A stretch of DNA of 64,000 bases, taken from Chiridota heheva (taxonomy: Eukaryota; Echinodermata; Holothuroidea; Apodida; Chiridotidae). Made by a program: the position numbers and the translations under genes. The stretch covers positions 982,589 through 1,046,588 of the forward strand of contig JAIGNY010001629.1 in NCBI GenBank assembly GCA_020152595.1. The letters are read 5' to 3'. Shown here in pieces: positions 1 to 11,168 of this stretch (the first letter of the stretch is position 1; each line of letters begins with the position of its first letter). The notes under the pieces are model-generated. The model had not been told where the DNA came from, ran no database searches, and saw nothing but the letters and a program-made list of their open reading frames with translations.

Positions 1-187
1 GCACCATATGCGTCCTACTTGCCAAACTTACGCAAACTGAAAGGGTTGGGAAATCTCACCACATTTCAATCAGGCGGGGACAAAGACATTTATGTACAAA
101 ACATGGCATTAAACACAAAATGTTGTGATTTTCCGAATGTGGTTAGTCCTTAGTCCAAATAACTAATCACTGCTACTTTTTTTACAG

Positions 188-370
188 GTGACGCACTCCT
201 GTTCTTCGGTCAAACAAGCTCTAGCTGCCCAGAAATGACCATCTCTACCTCCCCGCCGTTGACAGACGTGGAACCCTGGGTGATACCACCATTTGAGCCA
301 GAGGGTGATGCTGTCTTTGAGGTCATCATAGGGCCTGCAGGTGGAAAACGCGGCTATGAAGGAATTGCAG
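188..370 (+). CDS. Skeletor-like gene, exon a
   Basis: A TTTTTTTACAG acceptor precedes base 188 and a GTAATT donor follows base 370. The exon opens with the last two bases of a codon and closes with one base (phase 1 at both ends). It encodes a segment from D-A-L-L-F-F-G-Q to G-P-A-G-G-K-R-G-Y-E-G-I-A. The G-K-R-G-Y-E-G motif is typical of the stretch just before the cupredoxin-like domain of Skeletor relatives. Upstream exons are outside the window; bases 1-187 are intron. Confidence 0.75.
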
Positions 371-3077
371 GTAATTAAAGTCAGTTTGCACTTTTACTCT
401 TCATGCAATTCTCTGCATATGGATGTGGGACCTGGAAAATGAACAAGCGTAATGCAAATAAAAAGCATGTTTTCCAGAACAAATGCCTCAAAAAAATCCT
501 GAAGACACAACGGCACGATCGGGTGAGCACCAAAGAGATATCACTATGGGCCAGAATGAAACCACTGTGTGCTGAAATAAAGAAGAGGAAGTGGAGGTTT
601 ATTGGACATGCTGAGATAGGAGCCTGACAATGACAGCAATATCGCACTGACATGGACGCCGGGGCAGAAGGAAGAGAGGACGCCCCAAAATAAAATGTCG
701 GCGGACTGTAGAAACAGAAAAAATGAGATGACCCAGGTTGGAAGACCTGGAATGACACAAGAATAAAAGACCCGGAATGCAGCTAAAGACCGCGAGCAAC
801 GGAGACGCTATGTTGGGGCAGTGGCGGCGATTTCTTTTCAAAATTGGGGAAACGAACCCAGACAGGGGTGTAGCCAACCATATAGGCTTTATTTAAGGCT
901 TTGGATCTCTTTTTAGGGGGGACATAAGCATATTTGTCTCCCCCAACAACATTAATGGAGGCGGCATGCCCATGTCCTTCGTCCCCCGGAATTGCCGCCT
1001 ATGTGTGGAGGCCTTATGTGCGATTTGGCACGAAGAGGCTAGGTGAAGGTGAATTCCCTGCACCTTCAATAAGAGAGCAACGGGGAGTGGCTATAACCCA
1101 CATTGAGAATGTTATTGACACTTTGTAACACAGTTTTCAATTGCAATGTACGAATTTTTGTGAAAAATGAACAGATGTTTTACGTTATTATAAACCTACT
1201 TGGGAAACTTAAATTTAGGAAATTAATTTTTGTAAAACTTTTCAGCTGTTTTTTCGTTCCTCCTCTTCATACATAAGAAATCTTGCATATGTTAAAAAAC
1301 TCAAACTTTGGCTAGCCTACGTGTGAAGCGGTTTTGTCTTCTCCATATTGAAGTTCTTCTCAGAATCATGATCGTTTTTGATAGGCCATTTAAGTATTGA
1401 TCTTTAGCCTACAATCTGAATATTTTTCGAACATGTGCTTTTCATCACAGGTATTATCATAACATGTCTAAAAATTTAATATATTTGCATATTTTTTGCG
1501 TTTTCATTAATTCAGAAAAAGAATGTTCAATCCACTTGAATTTTTGTTTGGTGGAATACCAATCTTCCTGGCCAAACAGATCACTTGAATTAAAAAGTCA
1601 GAAAAGATTAATTAATAAATGATAACAAATGCTCGTACATACTGACAAACAGGGGTGGAAGCCACAACCTCTTAGGGGGACTTCCTTATTCATAAGCCTA
1701 ATTCATAAGCCCCAGTCTGCAGACAGATTTAGTGATCCCAAAACAATAAAGTTTAAAGGACACTTTTTACAGATGGACACTTTTCAACTTTGCCAATGGG
1801 GACATTCCCCGTACATATGGGACTGACAAAAGTCTGTAGATAAAATCAATGATCGACACACAACAAAGGCATATTGTCCATGACTTTTCTAAAAGAGAAA
1901 TCTTTGGCAATTGAAGGGAACTTTTACAAGAAAAGGTTTGTTATCTTCAATGAAAAATCACTAAAAGTGCCTATTTCCTGCTATTGGGTCAGTAATTAAG
2001 GGGCATTTCATTTTGAATGGGGCACTTTTGTAATATTTTTTTGAAAAGTTACACCAGTTCATGCACTTTTAACAGCATTTGAGGAGCAATTTTTAATTTT
2101 CAAAAGGGGCACTTTTGTCATTTTTTCGAAAAGGGTGGCGGCACGTTCCCCTTTCTCACAGTTCTTACACCTATTCGTACATAAATAGCACTTTCCTTAT
2201 CTTCCTCTGATGATACGACCTGAAAACACAGCTGAAGTCGTCTAATTTTCTTTCTTTTTCTGTAGCACATCTGGAGTTTTTACGACCCCGTGGGAAATTC
2301 GACCCCACAAAATCATAGCGTAATGTATTTGTTCTCCCATCCACCCCATCTATCAGTCTACTGCAGCCCCCGTGCTACACGCTCTGGGTATGGTAACAGG
2401 AACGCTCTGAATAACTGTAAATTTTGCATATCATCTACAGGCCAAGTTGGATGGGGGTTTGTGTGGTATGTTAATGGCACCCTCTTACCAGAAATCACGA
2501 TAAAACGGGGAAGCAGATATCGCTTTGTGGTTAGAGGAGGAAATGACGGGTCTACTTTAGCCAGTTATCATCCATTTTATATCACTGACGATAGAGATGG
2601 TGGATACTATCAAAAGACATTCCAAGAACAACAGGTGAGTTGATTTAACCTGTAACAGAAACAGCTTTTGGTCCCCTTCGATACACCCCCGGTACAACTT
2701 CTGCGACCTCTACCCTCATATGGCAAGAGTTTGATTTTCTTGTCTTCTATTTCAAATGTTGATAAGCGTAACTTTATCTACTAGGCAGCTAGGTCAGATG
2801 TGAAGTTATGGCGTTTGGTTAAGGAGATTGTCTATAATACGTCTGTGCTAAAATTCAGCTCAATTGCTCAGTTTCGTACCCTGACGTACAGACGTAGGTA
2901 ACTTCATTAGCGTACTTCGTGAATAGTTAATAAAAAACAAACAAAAAAACTTATAATTTATTCTCTTTCCATAGGAAGAAACAGTATATGCAGGACCTAC
3001 CAGTAAGTATAAGTAAAGGCCTAAGGTAAATATAAGCTAATAGTGATGATGATGATGATGACGATGACGATGACGAC

Positions 3078-3109
<32 letters not shown>

Positions 3110-5464
3110 CGCCGATGGTGATAATAATAATGATGATGATTATGACTGAACTTTATGACTAATAAACTTTTAACTATGATTACAGCTGGTGCGTTATGCG
3201 AGTGGACATCTACGGTCGATCCAGAAGATTTCGAGACATTCGAAGAGTTTCGGTCAAGATTGACTTTAAATTGTCCCCAGGCAGGTTTACCCGGAATCCT
3301 CGAATGGATCCCTGACAAGTACACACCTGATCTAGTTTACTATCAGGTAAGCATAGCAGGGCTGTAATTCTTAGGGAAATGGGGACTTACCCACCCCTCT
3401 ACTCACTTTTTAGAAATTTTGAAAGAAACAATACGATAGTGGAAATCGCTGTCCCCCGAATTTATGCCACCTCCCTCCACTTCATCTTGTAAAAGCATGA
3501 ACTTATAACTCCAGAATGAAAATAAGGCAAATTAATAACCTGAAGCATAGGATTACTATAGTGGTCAAGAGGGCAAAACGACGCACAATGATGAGGAATG
3601 TTAATCTGTAGACATGTACAGGTAACAATAACTACATTGAATGCAATTCAATTACAAAATTTGCAGAAATTCTCAACAGAATTGGGTAATAATCTACCAA
3701 TTTAATGCTTCTGAATGTGTAAACCCAGTGTGCAGATTTATATGTAAACTATTTGTGATGTATAAACAGGCAAACCTTTGAACTTATATCCTCTGCATAA
3801 CACTACTCTCTGGTATGATTGATGGTGATGATGATGGTGATGCTGATGGTGATGCTGATGGTGATGGTGATGATGGTGCTAATGGTGATGCTGGTGCTGA
3901 TGATAATGATGATGCTGATGATGGTGATGGTGCTGATGCTGATGATGATAATGGTGACGGTGATGATGATGATGGTGACGGTGATGATGATGGTGGTGAC
4001 GGTGATGATGATGGTGGTGACGGTGATGATGATGGTGATGGTGATGATGATGATGGTGGTGGTGATAATGGTGATGCTGATGCTGATGGTGATAATGATG
4101 ATGATGATGGTGATGATGCTAATGCTGATGGTGTTACTGATGCTGATGGTGATGATGATGGTGATGATGATGATGATGATGGTGTTGCTGATCGTGATGG
4201 TGATGATGATGGTGATGCTGATGGTGATGCTGATGGTGATGCTGATGGTGATGCTGATGGTGATGCTGATGGTAATGATGATGGTAATGATGATGATGGT
4301 GATGCTGATGGTAATGATGATGATGGTGATGATGATGGTAATGATGATGATGGTGATGATGATGATGATGGTGATGATGATGGTGATGATGGTGATGATG
4401 ATGGTGATAGTGATGATGATGGTGATAGTGATGATGATGGTGATGATGATGGTGATGATGATGGTGATGATGATGGTGATGATGATGGTGATGATAATGG
4501 TGATGATGATGGTGGCGGTGATGGTAACGGTGATGGTGGCGGTGATGGTGGTGGTTATGGTGATGCTGCTGCTGCTGATGCTGCTGTTGCTGATGCTGAT
4601 GATTATCTATTAACCTTTTTACAATTTGAATTATTTTCTATATATTAACTATAATTACCCTGATTAGTTTCTGTTTTAGTACTTTCCTAACATATCCAAT
4701 AGATATAAAGCCATATAGTCACAGAACTAAATATCATAGGATACATAGACTTTGAGGAATATAAGGCTAAGATGTCACAACTATTTTGATATCAGTCGTT
4801 TCTACACATAATATTAAACTTTAAACCTAAATTTCAGAAAATATAAAAGGGGGTAGTGAAAAAAGTTCCCTAAACCCCCATGTGTATAATAATAAACACC
4901 ATGCAACTAAATTTTGGACTGACTGCTGTATAAAATTTCAACAGTTTATTCCAAACACACGACATAACCATGGCTGTATGGAACCATTCCCGGCAAAAAG
5001 CTAAGCGGCTGTGGTAGTTTATTACCACTCCCCCTCTGCATTCCGTTTATACCTTATCTGCTTATACGCTTCCAAAACGAATTTCCACACTTCATTTTGA
5101 ATAACTACTCTATGAACCACCTTTGGATACTGAATGTCAAACAGTTTTTATAAGCTTTGAAAAAGTGCGTGTGAAGTAATTTGCTTCATGATTATCTTTT
5201 GTTTTTACCTCTAAACAGTGTTACGTTCACAAGTTCTTTGGATGGAGAATTAATGTCATTGACGAAGATGTCACCGTGTCACCACCGACTACAAGCGCCA
5301 CAACACAAACGACGACTGCAACTGCCACAACACAAACAACGACAACAGTAGCAGTACCCTTTGACTTTGTGCAAAGGGTGCGGCAATTACTGGATCTCAT
5401 TCAACGTCTTATCTGTTTGATAACGAGAGACCCGTATAAGCCCATCTGCCAACAATTCTTCTAA
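188..5464 (+). CDS. Skeletor-like protein, C-terminal part (5 exons, 5' end outside window)
   Basis: Five exons (188-370, 2441-2634, 2975-3002, 3186-3346, 5219-5464) join into one frame of 269 residues plus stop. All introns are GT...AG, with phases 1, 0, 1, 0 that match across each junction. The protein shows the hallmarks of the C-terminal cupredoxin-like part of Skeletor-type proteins: GKRGYEGIAG, then a W-Y-V-N-G-T-L-L-P-E-I strand, R-G-G-N-D, Y-H-P-F-Y-I-T-D, a L-C-E-W segment, W-I-P-D-K-Y-T-P-D and L-V-Y-Y-Q-C-Y-V-H-K-F-F-G-W. A Thr-rich linker and a short tail with two cysteines follow. In this family the C-terminal part usually follows DM13 and DOMON domains, which would lie upstream of this window. 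Skeletor was named from a Drosophila spindle-matrix protein; many relatives look secreted or extracellular, and the function here is unknown. The assignment rests on remembered family motifs, not a search. No start codon is visible, so this is a partial gene. Confidence 0.8.
403..870 (+). pseudogene. Decayed 3' end of a LINE endonuclease/reverse transcriptase, in the first intron
   Basis: Read across frames, the plus strand gives the usual C-terminus of one LINE type: F-Q-N-K-C-L-K-K-I-L-K near 471-505, K-R-K-W-R-F-I-G-H-A near 583-612, I-A-L-T-W-T-P near 643-663, then in another frame R-R-K-R-G-R-P-K-I and R-R-T-V-E-T-E near 668-718, and finally a stretch resembling A-K-D-R-E-Q-R-R-R-Y-V-G-A near 783-825. 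Known elements keep these motifs in one frame and in this order; here frameshifts and stops break them. The copy lies in the same orientation as the host gene. The catalytic core is absent, so it is dead. Confidence 0.85.
871..2440 (+). other. Remainder of the first visible intron, no gene
   Basis: Intron sequence without recognisable coding content. Around 1985-2150 the phrase GGGGCACTTTTG and close variants recur, suggesting an old dispersed repeat. A short open frame just before exon b is intronic. Confidence 0.6.
2441..2634 (+). CDS. Skeletor-like gene, exon b (cupredoxin-like core)
   Basis: The acceptor is CATCTACAG and the donor is CAG|GTGAGT. The first two bases complete a Gly codon with the last base of exon a, and the exon ends on a codon boundary. 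It encodes W-G-F-V-W-Y-V-N-G-T-L-L-P-E-I, a basic strand, R-G-G-N-D and S-Y-H-P-F-Y-I-T-D-D, ending Q-E-Q-Q. This is the best-conserved part of the gene. The His in Y-H-P-F-Y is a plausible metal-site position in cupredoxin-like folds, but that is inference. Confidence 0.8.
2975..3002 (+). CDS. Skeletor-like gene, 28-nt microexon c
   Basis: The acceptor is TTTCCATAG and the donor is GTAAGT. Its 28 bases encode E-E-T-V-Y-A-G-P-T plus one base, turning a phase-0 start into a phase-1 end, which is what the next exon needs. The V-Y/F-A-G-P/V text fits the same place in other Skeletor-type proteins. The call depends on frame continuity between exons b and d; without it the frame would break. Confidence 0.65.
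3043..3146. repeat. (GAT)n microsatellite in a 183-base intron
   Basis: Tandem GAT/GAC triplets, degenerating to AAT, fill about half of the short intron between exons c and d. The His-rich minus-strand frame and Asp-rich plus-strand frame through it are by-products of the triplet. Confidence 0.9.
3186..3346 (+). CDS. Skeletor-like gene, exon d
   Basis: The acceptor is GATTACAG and the donor is CAG|GTAAGC. Two leading bases complete a Thr codon from the microexon. It encodes L-C-E-W, an acidic/aromatic stretch, L-T-L-N-C-P, G-I-L-E-W-I-P-D-K-Y-T-P-D-L-V-Y-Y-Q. The two cysteines and the final V-Y-Y-Q match the family pattern, in which a Cys follows directly; the next exon starts with that Cys. 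Confidence 0.8.
3815..4605. repeat. GATGGT/GATGAT microsatellite, about 790 bp, in the last intron
   Basis: An almost unbroken run of GAT triplets mixed with GGT, GCT, AAT and GAC. Locally it forms higher-order units such as GATGCTGATGGT (4210-4270) and GATGATGATGGT (4435-4500). The 277-residue Asp/Gly-rich open frame follows from a 3-base period with no stops and lies wholly inside the intron 3347-5218, so I do not call it a gene. Length variation here could affect splicing of the flanking exons, but nothing in the sequence shows that. Confidence 0.95.
5219..5464 (+). CDS. Skeletor-like gene, last exon with stop
   Basis: The acceptor is CTCTAAACAG. The exon opens C-Y-V-H-K-F-F-G-W-R-I-N-V-I-D, completing the Y-Y-Q-C-x-x-H-x-x-x-G-W motif of the family. 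About 25 residues of Thr/Ala/Gln linker follow (mucin-like, possibly O-glycosylated if secreted). The tail is F-D-F-V-Q-R-V-R-Q-L-L-D-L-I-Q-R-L with cysteines at I-C-L-I and P-I-C-Q, ending TAA at 5462-5464. The tail may be amphipathic; I see no clear membrane span or GPI signal. Confidence 0.8.
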   Translation, partial: CYVHKFFGWRINVIDEDVTVSPPTTSATTQTTTATATTQTTTTVAVPFDFVQRVRQLLDLIQRLICLITRDPYKPICQQFF

Positions 5465-5473
5465 ACCCAAGAT

Positions 5474-5479
5474 AATAAA
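5474..5479 (+). promoter_or_regulatory. Candidate polyadenylation signal AATAAA
   Basis: An AATAAA hexamer lies ten bases past the stop of the Skeletor-like gene. A 3' UTR that short would be unusual. Further AATAAA words at 5790 and 6365 are equally possible, and using them would place the foldback element at 5509-5693 inside the transcript. Confidence 0.35.
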
Positions 5480-5508
5480 TGTACATATTCTAAAAATGAA
5501 TGATCAAA

Positions 5509-5693
5509 TATGACCATAACATGGTCAACTATGCACTGAACTACAATGGTCAAAATTGAACAACAAATTTAACTTTGATAATATGGGCAAATTTGATCAT
5601 ATTATGATTGTTATATGGTCAAATTTGACCAAATTATGGTTAAATTTGTTGTTCAAACTTAGATCGGTGTATTGTTGACCATGTTAATGGTCC
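5509..5693. mobile_element. Foldback (MITE-like) element just past the Skeletor-like gene
   Basis: A perfect 18-base inverted repeat, TTGAACAACAAATTTAAC at 5556-5573 and its complement at 5639-5656, sits inside an imperfect outer pair with the core GACCATAACATGGTCAAC (left, from 5511) and GTTGACCATGTTAATGGTCC (right, 5674-5693). The whole folds as one long hairpin. No transposase is present. It starts about 45 bases after the stop codon, so it may lie in the 3' UTR. Confidence 0.7.
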
Positions 5694-5699
5694 AATTTT

Positions 5700-7980
5700 A
5701 CCATTCCATTTTTATTTAAAGTGCAGAGCCATGAAAAACCTGGGAGGTCCTATGTACAGTACAGTATATAGACAAGCGCTTCCAATCCCAATAAAATTAC
5801 TCGATGTTCGGGGAATGGTAAATTGTGGGAATAGCTTGGGGTGGTTATAAAATGTATGGTAAAAATAGGTTTTTGTCCTTTCTCGAATAGTTTCTGTGAA
5901 TATTAAAGAGTCAATCTCGTTTAAAAAAAAATTCTTGACCCATTACCAATACATCCGATACAAACTAGAACGTCACGTAATTGATTGGCTTCACGGTGAT
6001 TGTGTAAATATTTTGATCATTCAGAAACATTGGATTGTATTATATATAATATTTTCATCTCACGTTATCTACGTTAACACAATATCCGGTCTTTAAATAC
6101 TTTGCTTAATTTGCTCGTCAAATATTTTTTGATAATCTGTGGTTAACGCCCTCACGTCCAAGAAGACAAAACCAAAATATTCATGCAGTTTTTTACCATT
6201 CTTTCCTTCATCCCACTGTGTAACTTTTGTTTTGATTTAAACTGACTTTTATTATAAATGTTATATTTCCACAGGTAAAATAATGAGGACTATTAGGTTT
6301 GACATAACAACTGCTTCGTACAAACTATTGACTATATTGTAATGAAAAATGTTTATTGCAAGGAAATAAAATTTGTTAATATCTGCAAGTTCATATTTTG
6401 TACTCTTCTAAGAAAGTAATGGATTTTGAACCTCAGATTATTATTTTTACTGAGAGTTGATGAAAGAGGGGAGGGCTTTATATGGTAGGCCTATGTTTAT
6501 CTGGGCATAATTGACTCATTAAACTATTTAGACAGTGACGAGGCATCGCAATTGATTCAAATCCCTTCACCAGTGATGATATGCCTTCCACCTCCGCTTC
6601 ACTTCCAATGCCCCTGTAAAGAGGCTACTTTCCACTGTCTTGCCTTGAGTTCCATTAAGTGCTCTTCTGATTAATCACCAAATTTTCTATCTCAAAATCA
6701 TAACAACGTGTTTTATCTGACATTCTTTCTCTTAATGCCCATTATACACCTATCAACCCCGGTTTATCTAGACCCACATCTACTGTGTAACCTAAAATTT
6801 CATCTCCAATTTAAAATGGGGTCAATAATTTTTCAAAATCTTCATAAAATTCTAAAAGTGGCTTCCTCCCTTATAGTTGTGTGTTTGCCTATTTCTCTCA
6901 GCAGCTCAACACTTTTTGCGGCATGAAGCCGAAACAAAATCCCTCTATTTCGTGGAAGTCATGGCATGAGAATGAAATTTCATATTACCTGTATTGCGAA
7001 GTTAAACCGTAAGTTCCCACAAAGCTTTTCCACAAATACCTCCTAAATAGTGTGCATCATACTATCTCTGTATAGTATTTTAAGTACGTTAATTGCAAGG
7101 AGTGAAATAACGTCCCACATTAATAGGATTTAATAAGTAAATATTTCATGAAATGTTATTGACATCTTTCATTGAATGTAAAGTACATGCATTACAACAT
7201 TTAAAAACAGACCGACAAACAAATGTGAAGTCACTATTTAAGATAGAATTTAATTCATGTAAGTCCTGAATAAAGAAGGGCTTATAATTATAACGCAGAT
7301 TTGAATGGAATGTGCAAATGCAATTAAACATTTAATTCATCATCAATATCCTCTCTATTGCAAAATGTACACTCTCTCATGCGCACTATGTTCACATTAA
7401 AATCTTTTCCTAACATTTTAATCCTTTCTTACATTTCTTCACACTAGCTAACATTAGGTTGTTGTTCATATTTCCCCACTAGCTTATTTACACAAGGAAT
7501 GCAAAACACAATTCTTACATGATTACATACACCACCATGATGAATAAATCTGGCTATAAATTTTCAGTCCAATTTATCCAAACTCACCAGAGTGTTTATA
7601 ACTCACTGATGAAACCATCCTTTTAAAAGTATAAATGAATCCTCAGCCCCACCTTACACGCATGAATTGGCCCTGCAGTAAGCCAAATCCACAATACCTG
7701 GCCCTTCAAAATCAGTTCCATTGTGTGCATATAGATGATTGGGAGTATAATTACTGATACGTAAAATCGCTGAATTATCTGTGGTTGGGTTTCTTGATTG
7801 CTTCTAACGTTAGCAGTCTAAAAGTTTTACCAGTGGTTTATACCCGCCAAAATGGTGGTTCTTGTGGGTAAAAAGACTAAAAATTTGTAACGAGGATTGG
7901 ACGTAATGACGTATTATCAGAGGCACTGAAGTTGCTTTAGCTCCATATAACAACTGATCACAACAAACAAGAGCTTTTAA
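5700..7980. other. AT-rich intergenic sequence, no gene recognised
   Basis: Short open frames only, none with recognisable motifs or convincing splice context. AATAAA words occur at 5790 and 6365. I see no RNA gene or tandem repeat of note. Confidence 0.6.
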
Positions 7981-7984
7981 TTTT

Positions 7985-8880
7985 TAACAGACTTTTGTTT
8001 TACTACTCCTTTCTCCTGAGTATTGAGATTGAGGCTTCTCTATGCAAAATCTTCCATCTCTTGCTACTTACTGCAGCTTCTTTCCAGCTGTTCCAACCAA
8101 AACTCTCTCTCTTTCCTTCTATACCACTCTTCTTCATCAGTTCATGTAGTTTTAGGGCTTTCTTTTTTTATTTTACCTTTGGTGTCCAGGTGATGGCTAT
8201 TTGGGCAAAATTTTCCCCGTCCTTTAGTATGTGACCTAAACATCTCATTTTCTCTTAAATATCTCCCTTCTTATTGTGCCTGTTCTATTATATAATTTTC
8301 ATTGGTGACTTCACTGACCATCTTATTTTCAAAATAATTTTTGACATCTTCTTTGGAGCACATCTAATTTCTGCAGTTTTGGTCAACTACCATGCATAAA
8401 GGAGTACAGAGACTACATTTGGTTGAAATATTCTCAGTTTAGCTTTTTCCGGTAGATGCTAGATTTCCAAATCTTGACAAGTTGTCTGTGCCAGCCCAAT
8501 TCTACGTTTTATGTGGCTTAGTGCCTCCTTTGTACAGTATTGCACCGTTATAGACAAAGATATCGTCTCTTCAAGCTCTGTATTTGCAACTTTGATTGTG
8601 CCATCATATTTGTTGTTACTGCGCATGATCTTTTTTTCATTAATCTTCAGACCAATCGTTTCACTAGCTGTTTCATGTATTTGCGGGTTTTGTCTTGGAG
8701 TTGTTCTTTGGTGCTAGAAGTAAGTGCAATGTCATCAGCGTATTCAAGATCGTTTAAAGGCTGTAAATATGTTCCACCAGATTCCACTCCTTCTGCATTG
8801 TGTACTGGTAATCATCACCCAGTCAATGACAAGTATAAAGAGAAAGCCATACATTACACATTATTGGTTTACCCATTTTA
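7985..8880 (-). pseudogene. Decayed LINE reverse transcriptase, C-terminal half
   Basis: The minus strand reads, with frameshifts, through the second half of a LINE reverse transcriptase: L-E-Y-A-D-D-I-A-L at about 8750-8724, with the catalytic Y-A-D-D at 8742-8731; then E-T-I-G-L-K-I-N-E-K-K; a H-I-K-R-R-I-G-L-A segment; V-L-L-Y-A-W near 8390; K-I-I-L-K-I-R-W; R-C-L-G-H-I-L-K; and A-I-T-W-T-P-K near 8195-8175. This motif order is characteristic of one widespread type of endonuclease/reverse-transcriptase element, and the 403-870 fragment belongs to the same type. Several stops and frameshifts show it is inactive. The 55-bp satellite begins immediately beside its upstream side. I do not assign a clade. 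Confidence 0.88.
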
Positions 8881-8884
8881 GACA

Positions 8885-10818
8885 GAAACAGATCTGTATG
8901 ATATTTGTGTATCTAAACAGACTATGAACGACAGAAGAACCTACAGTTCTGTATAATACTTGTGTATCTGAACAGACTATGAACGGCAGAAGCACCTACA
9001 GTCAGTGTATAGCAGTTGTGTATCTGAGCAGACTATAGAAGGCAGAAAGACCTACACTTCCGTATAATAGTTGTGTATCTGAACAGAATATGTACGGCAA
9101 AAGCACGTACAGTTATGCATACTAGTTGTGTATCTGAACAGAATATGTACGGCAGAAGCATCAACAGTTCTGTATAACAGTTGTGTATCTGAGCAGACTA
9201 TGTACGGCAGAAACACCTACAGTTCTGTATAATAGTTGTGTATCTGAACAGAATATGTACGGCAGAAGGACCTACAGTTCTGTATAATAGTTGTGTATCT
9301 GAACAGACTATGTACGGCAAAAGCACCTACAGTTCTGTATAACAGTTGTGTATCTGAACAGGCTATATAAGGCAGAAAGACCTACACTTCCGTATACTAG
9401 TTGTGTATCTGAACATAATATGTACGGCAGAAGCACCTATAGTTCTGTATAACAGTTGTGTATCTGAACAGACTATATAAGGCAGAAGGACTTACAGTTC
9501 TGTATAATAGTTGTGTATCTGAACAGACTATGTACGGCAGAAGGACTTACAGTTCTGTATAATAGTTGTGTATCTGAACAGACTATGTACGGCAGAAGCA
9601 CCTACAGTTCTGTACAATAGTTGTGTATTTAAACAGACTATGTACGGCAGAAGCATTAACAGTTCTGTATAACAGTTGTGTATCTGAGCAGACTATGTAC
9701 GGCAGAAGCACCTACAGTTCTGTATAATAGTTGTGTATCTGAACAGACTATGTACGGCAGAAGCACCTACAGTTCTGTATAACAGTTGTGAATCTGAACA
9801 GACTATATAAGGCAGAAGGACCTACAGTTCTGTATAATAGTTGTGTATCTGAACAGAATATGTACGGCAGAAGCACCTATAGTTCTGTATAACAGTTGTG
9901 TATCTGAACAGACTATATAAGGCAGAAGGACTTACAGTTCTGTATAATAGTTGTGTATCTGAACAGACTATGTACGGCAGAAGCACCTATAGTTCTGTAT
10001 AATAGTTGTGTATCTGAACAGACTATGTACGGCAGAAGCACCTACAGTTCTGTATAATAGTTGTGTATTTAAACGACTATGTACGGCAGAAGCATCAACA
10101 GTTCTGTATAACAGTTGTGTATCTGAGCAGACTATGTACGGCAGAAGCACCTACAGTTCTGTATAATAGTTGTGTATCTAAACAGACTATGTACGGCAGA
10201 AGCACCTACAGTTCTGTATAACAGTTGTGTATCTGAACAGACTATATAAGGCAGAAGGACCCACAATTCTGTATAACAGTTGTGTATCTGAACAGACTAT
10301 ATAAGGCAGAAGGACCTACAGTTCTGTATAATAGTTGTGTATCTGAGCAGACTATATAAGGCAGAAGGACCTACAGTTCTGTATAATAGTTGTGTATCTG
10401 AACAGACTATATAAAGCAGAAGGACTTACAGTTTTGTATAATAGTTGTGTATCTGAACAGACAATGTACGGCAGAAGGACCTACAGTTCTGTATAATAGT
10501 TGTGTATCTGAGCAGACTATATAAGGCAGAAGGACCTACAGTTCTGTATAACAGTTGTGTATCTGAACAGACTATAGAAGGCAGAAAGACCAACAGTTCT
10601 GTATAATATTTGTGTATCTGAACAGACTATGTACGGCAGAAGCACCTACAGTTCTGTATAACAGTTGTGTATCTGAACAGACTATATAAGGCAGAAGGAC
10701 CTACAGTTCTGTATAATAGTTGTGTATCTGAACAGACTATGTACGGCAGAAGCACCTACAGTTCTGTATAATAGTTGTTTATTTGAACAGACAATGTACG
10801 GCAGAAGCACCTACAGAT
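8885..10818. repeat. 55-bp satellite, about 35 copies
   Basis: The unit contains AGTTGTGTATCTGAACAGAC, then TATGTACGGCAGAAGCACCT, then ACAGTTCTGTATAAT, 55 bases in all; the spacing between identical words (for example 9676 to 9731) is 55. Two main variants alternate irregularly: TATGTACGGCAGAAGCACC and TATATAAGGCAGAAGGACC. The first copies (8885-9120) are more diverged than the middle ones, as expected when an array homogenises from inside. Short open frames within it are artefacts. Confidence 0.95.
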
Positions 10819-10897
10819 TCCGACTTATGGTCAATCAAAGTATGAAGGTTTTGTAATGAATGAGAAAGTTACGATGTATGAAAGAGAGGACAACGTA

Positions 10898-10911
10898 CGT
10901 ACGTATGTATG

Positions 10912-10942
<31 letters not shown>

Positions 10943-10967
10943 ACATATGTATACGTATGTATGTATG

Positions 10968-11035
<68 letters not shown>

Positions 11036-11066
11036 TATATAATATATATATGTGCATAAATATGTG

Positions 11067-11102
<36 letters not shown>

Positions 11103-11167
11103 TGTATGTATGTATGTATGTATGCAGTGTGTGTATGTGTGTATGTATGCATGTATGTATGTGTGTA
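10898..11167. repeat. Microsatellite cluster: GTAC/GTAT, (TA)n, (GTAT)n
   Basis: ACGT/GTAT tetramers lead into (TA)n at about 10913-10931 and 10978-11050, with a CTCTCTCT interruption near 10967, then (GTAT)n at about 11073-11125 and a degenerate TGTA tract. It directly follows about 80 bases of plain sequence after the 55-bp satellite. Confidence 0.95.
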
Positions 11168-11168
11168 T

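Noticed and set aside
403-627. 74-residue protein in the first intron as a host gene
   Set aside because: Its motifs belong to a LINE C-terminus that continues in other frames; it is a transposon relic.
3815-4648. 277-residue Asp/Gly-rich (calcium-binding-like) protein
   Set aside because: A GAT-type triplet microsatellite inside the intron between two well-supported exons; a Met/Val frame is open alongside it.
8885-10818. CRISPR-like array, because of regular repeats
   Set aside because: The 55-bp units are contiguous with no unique spacers, and the sequence is a eukaryotic satellite.
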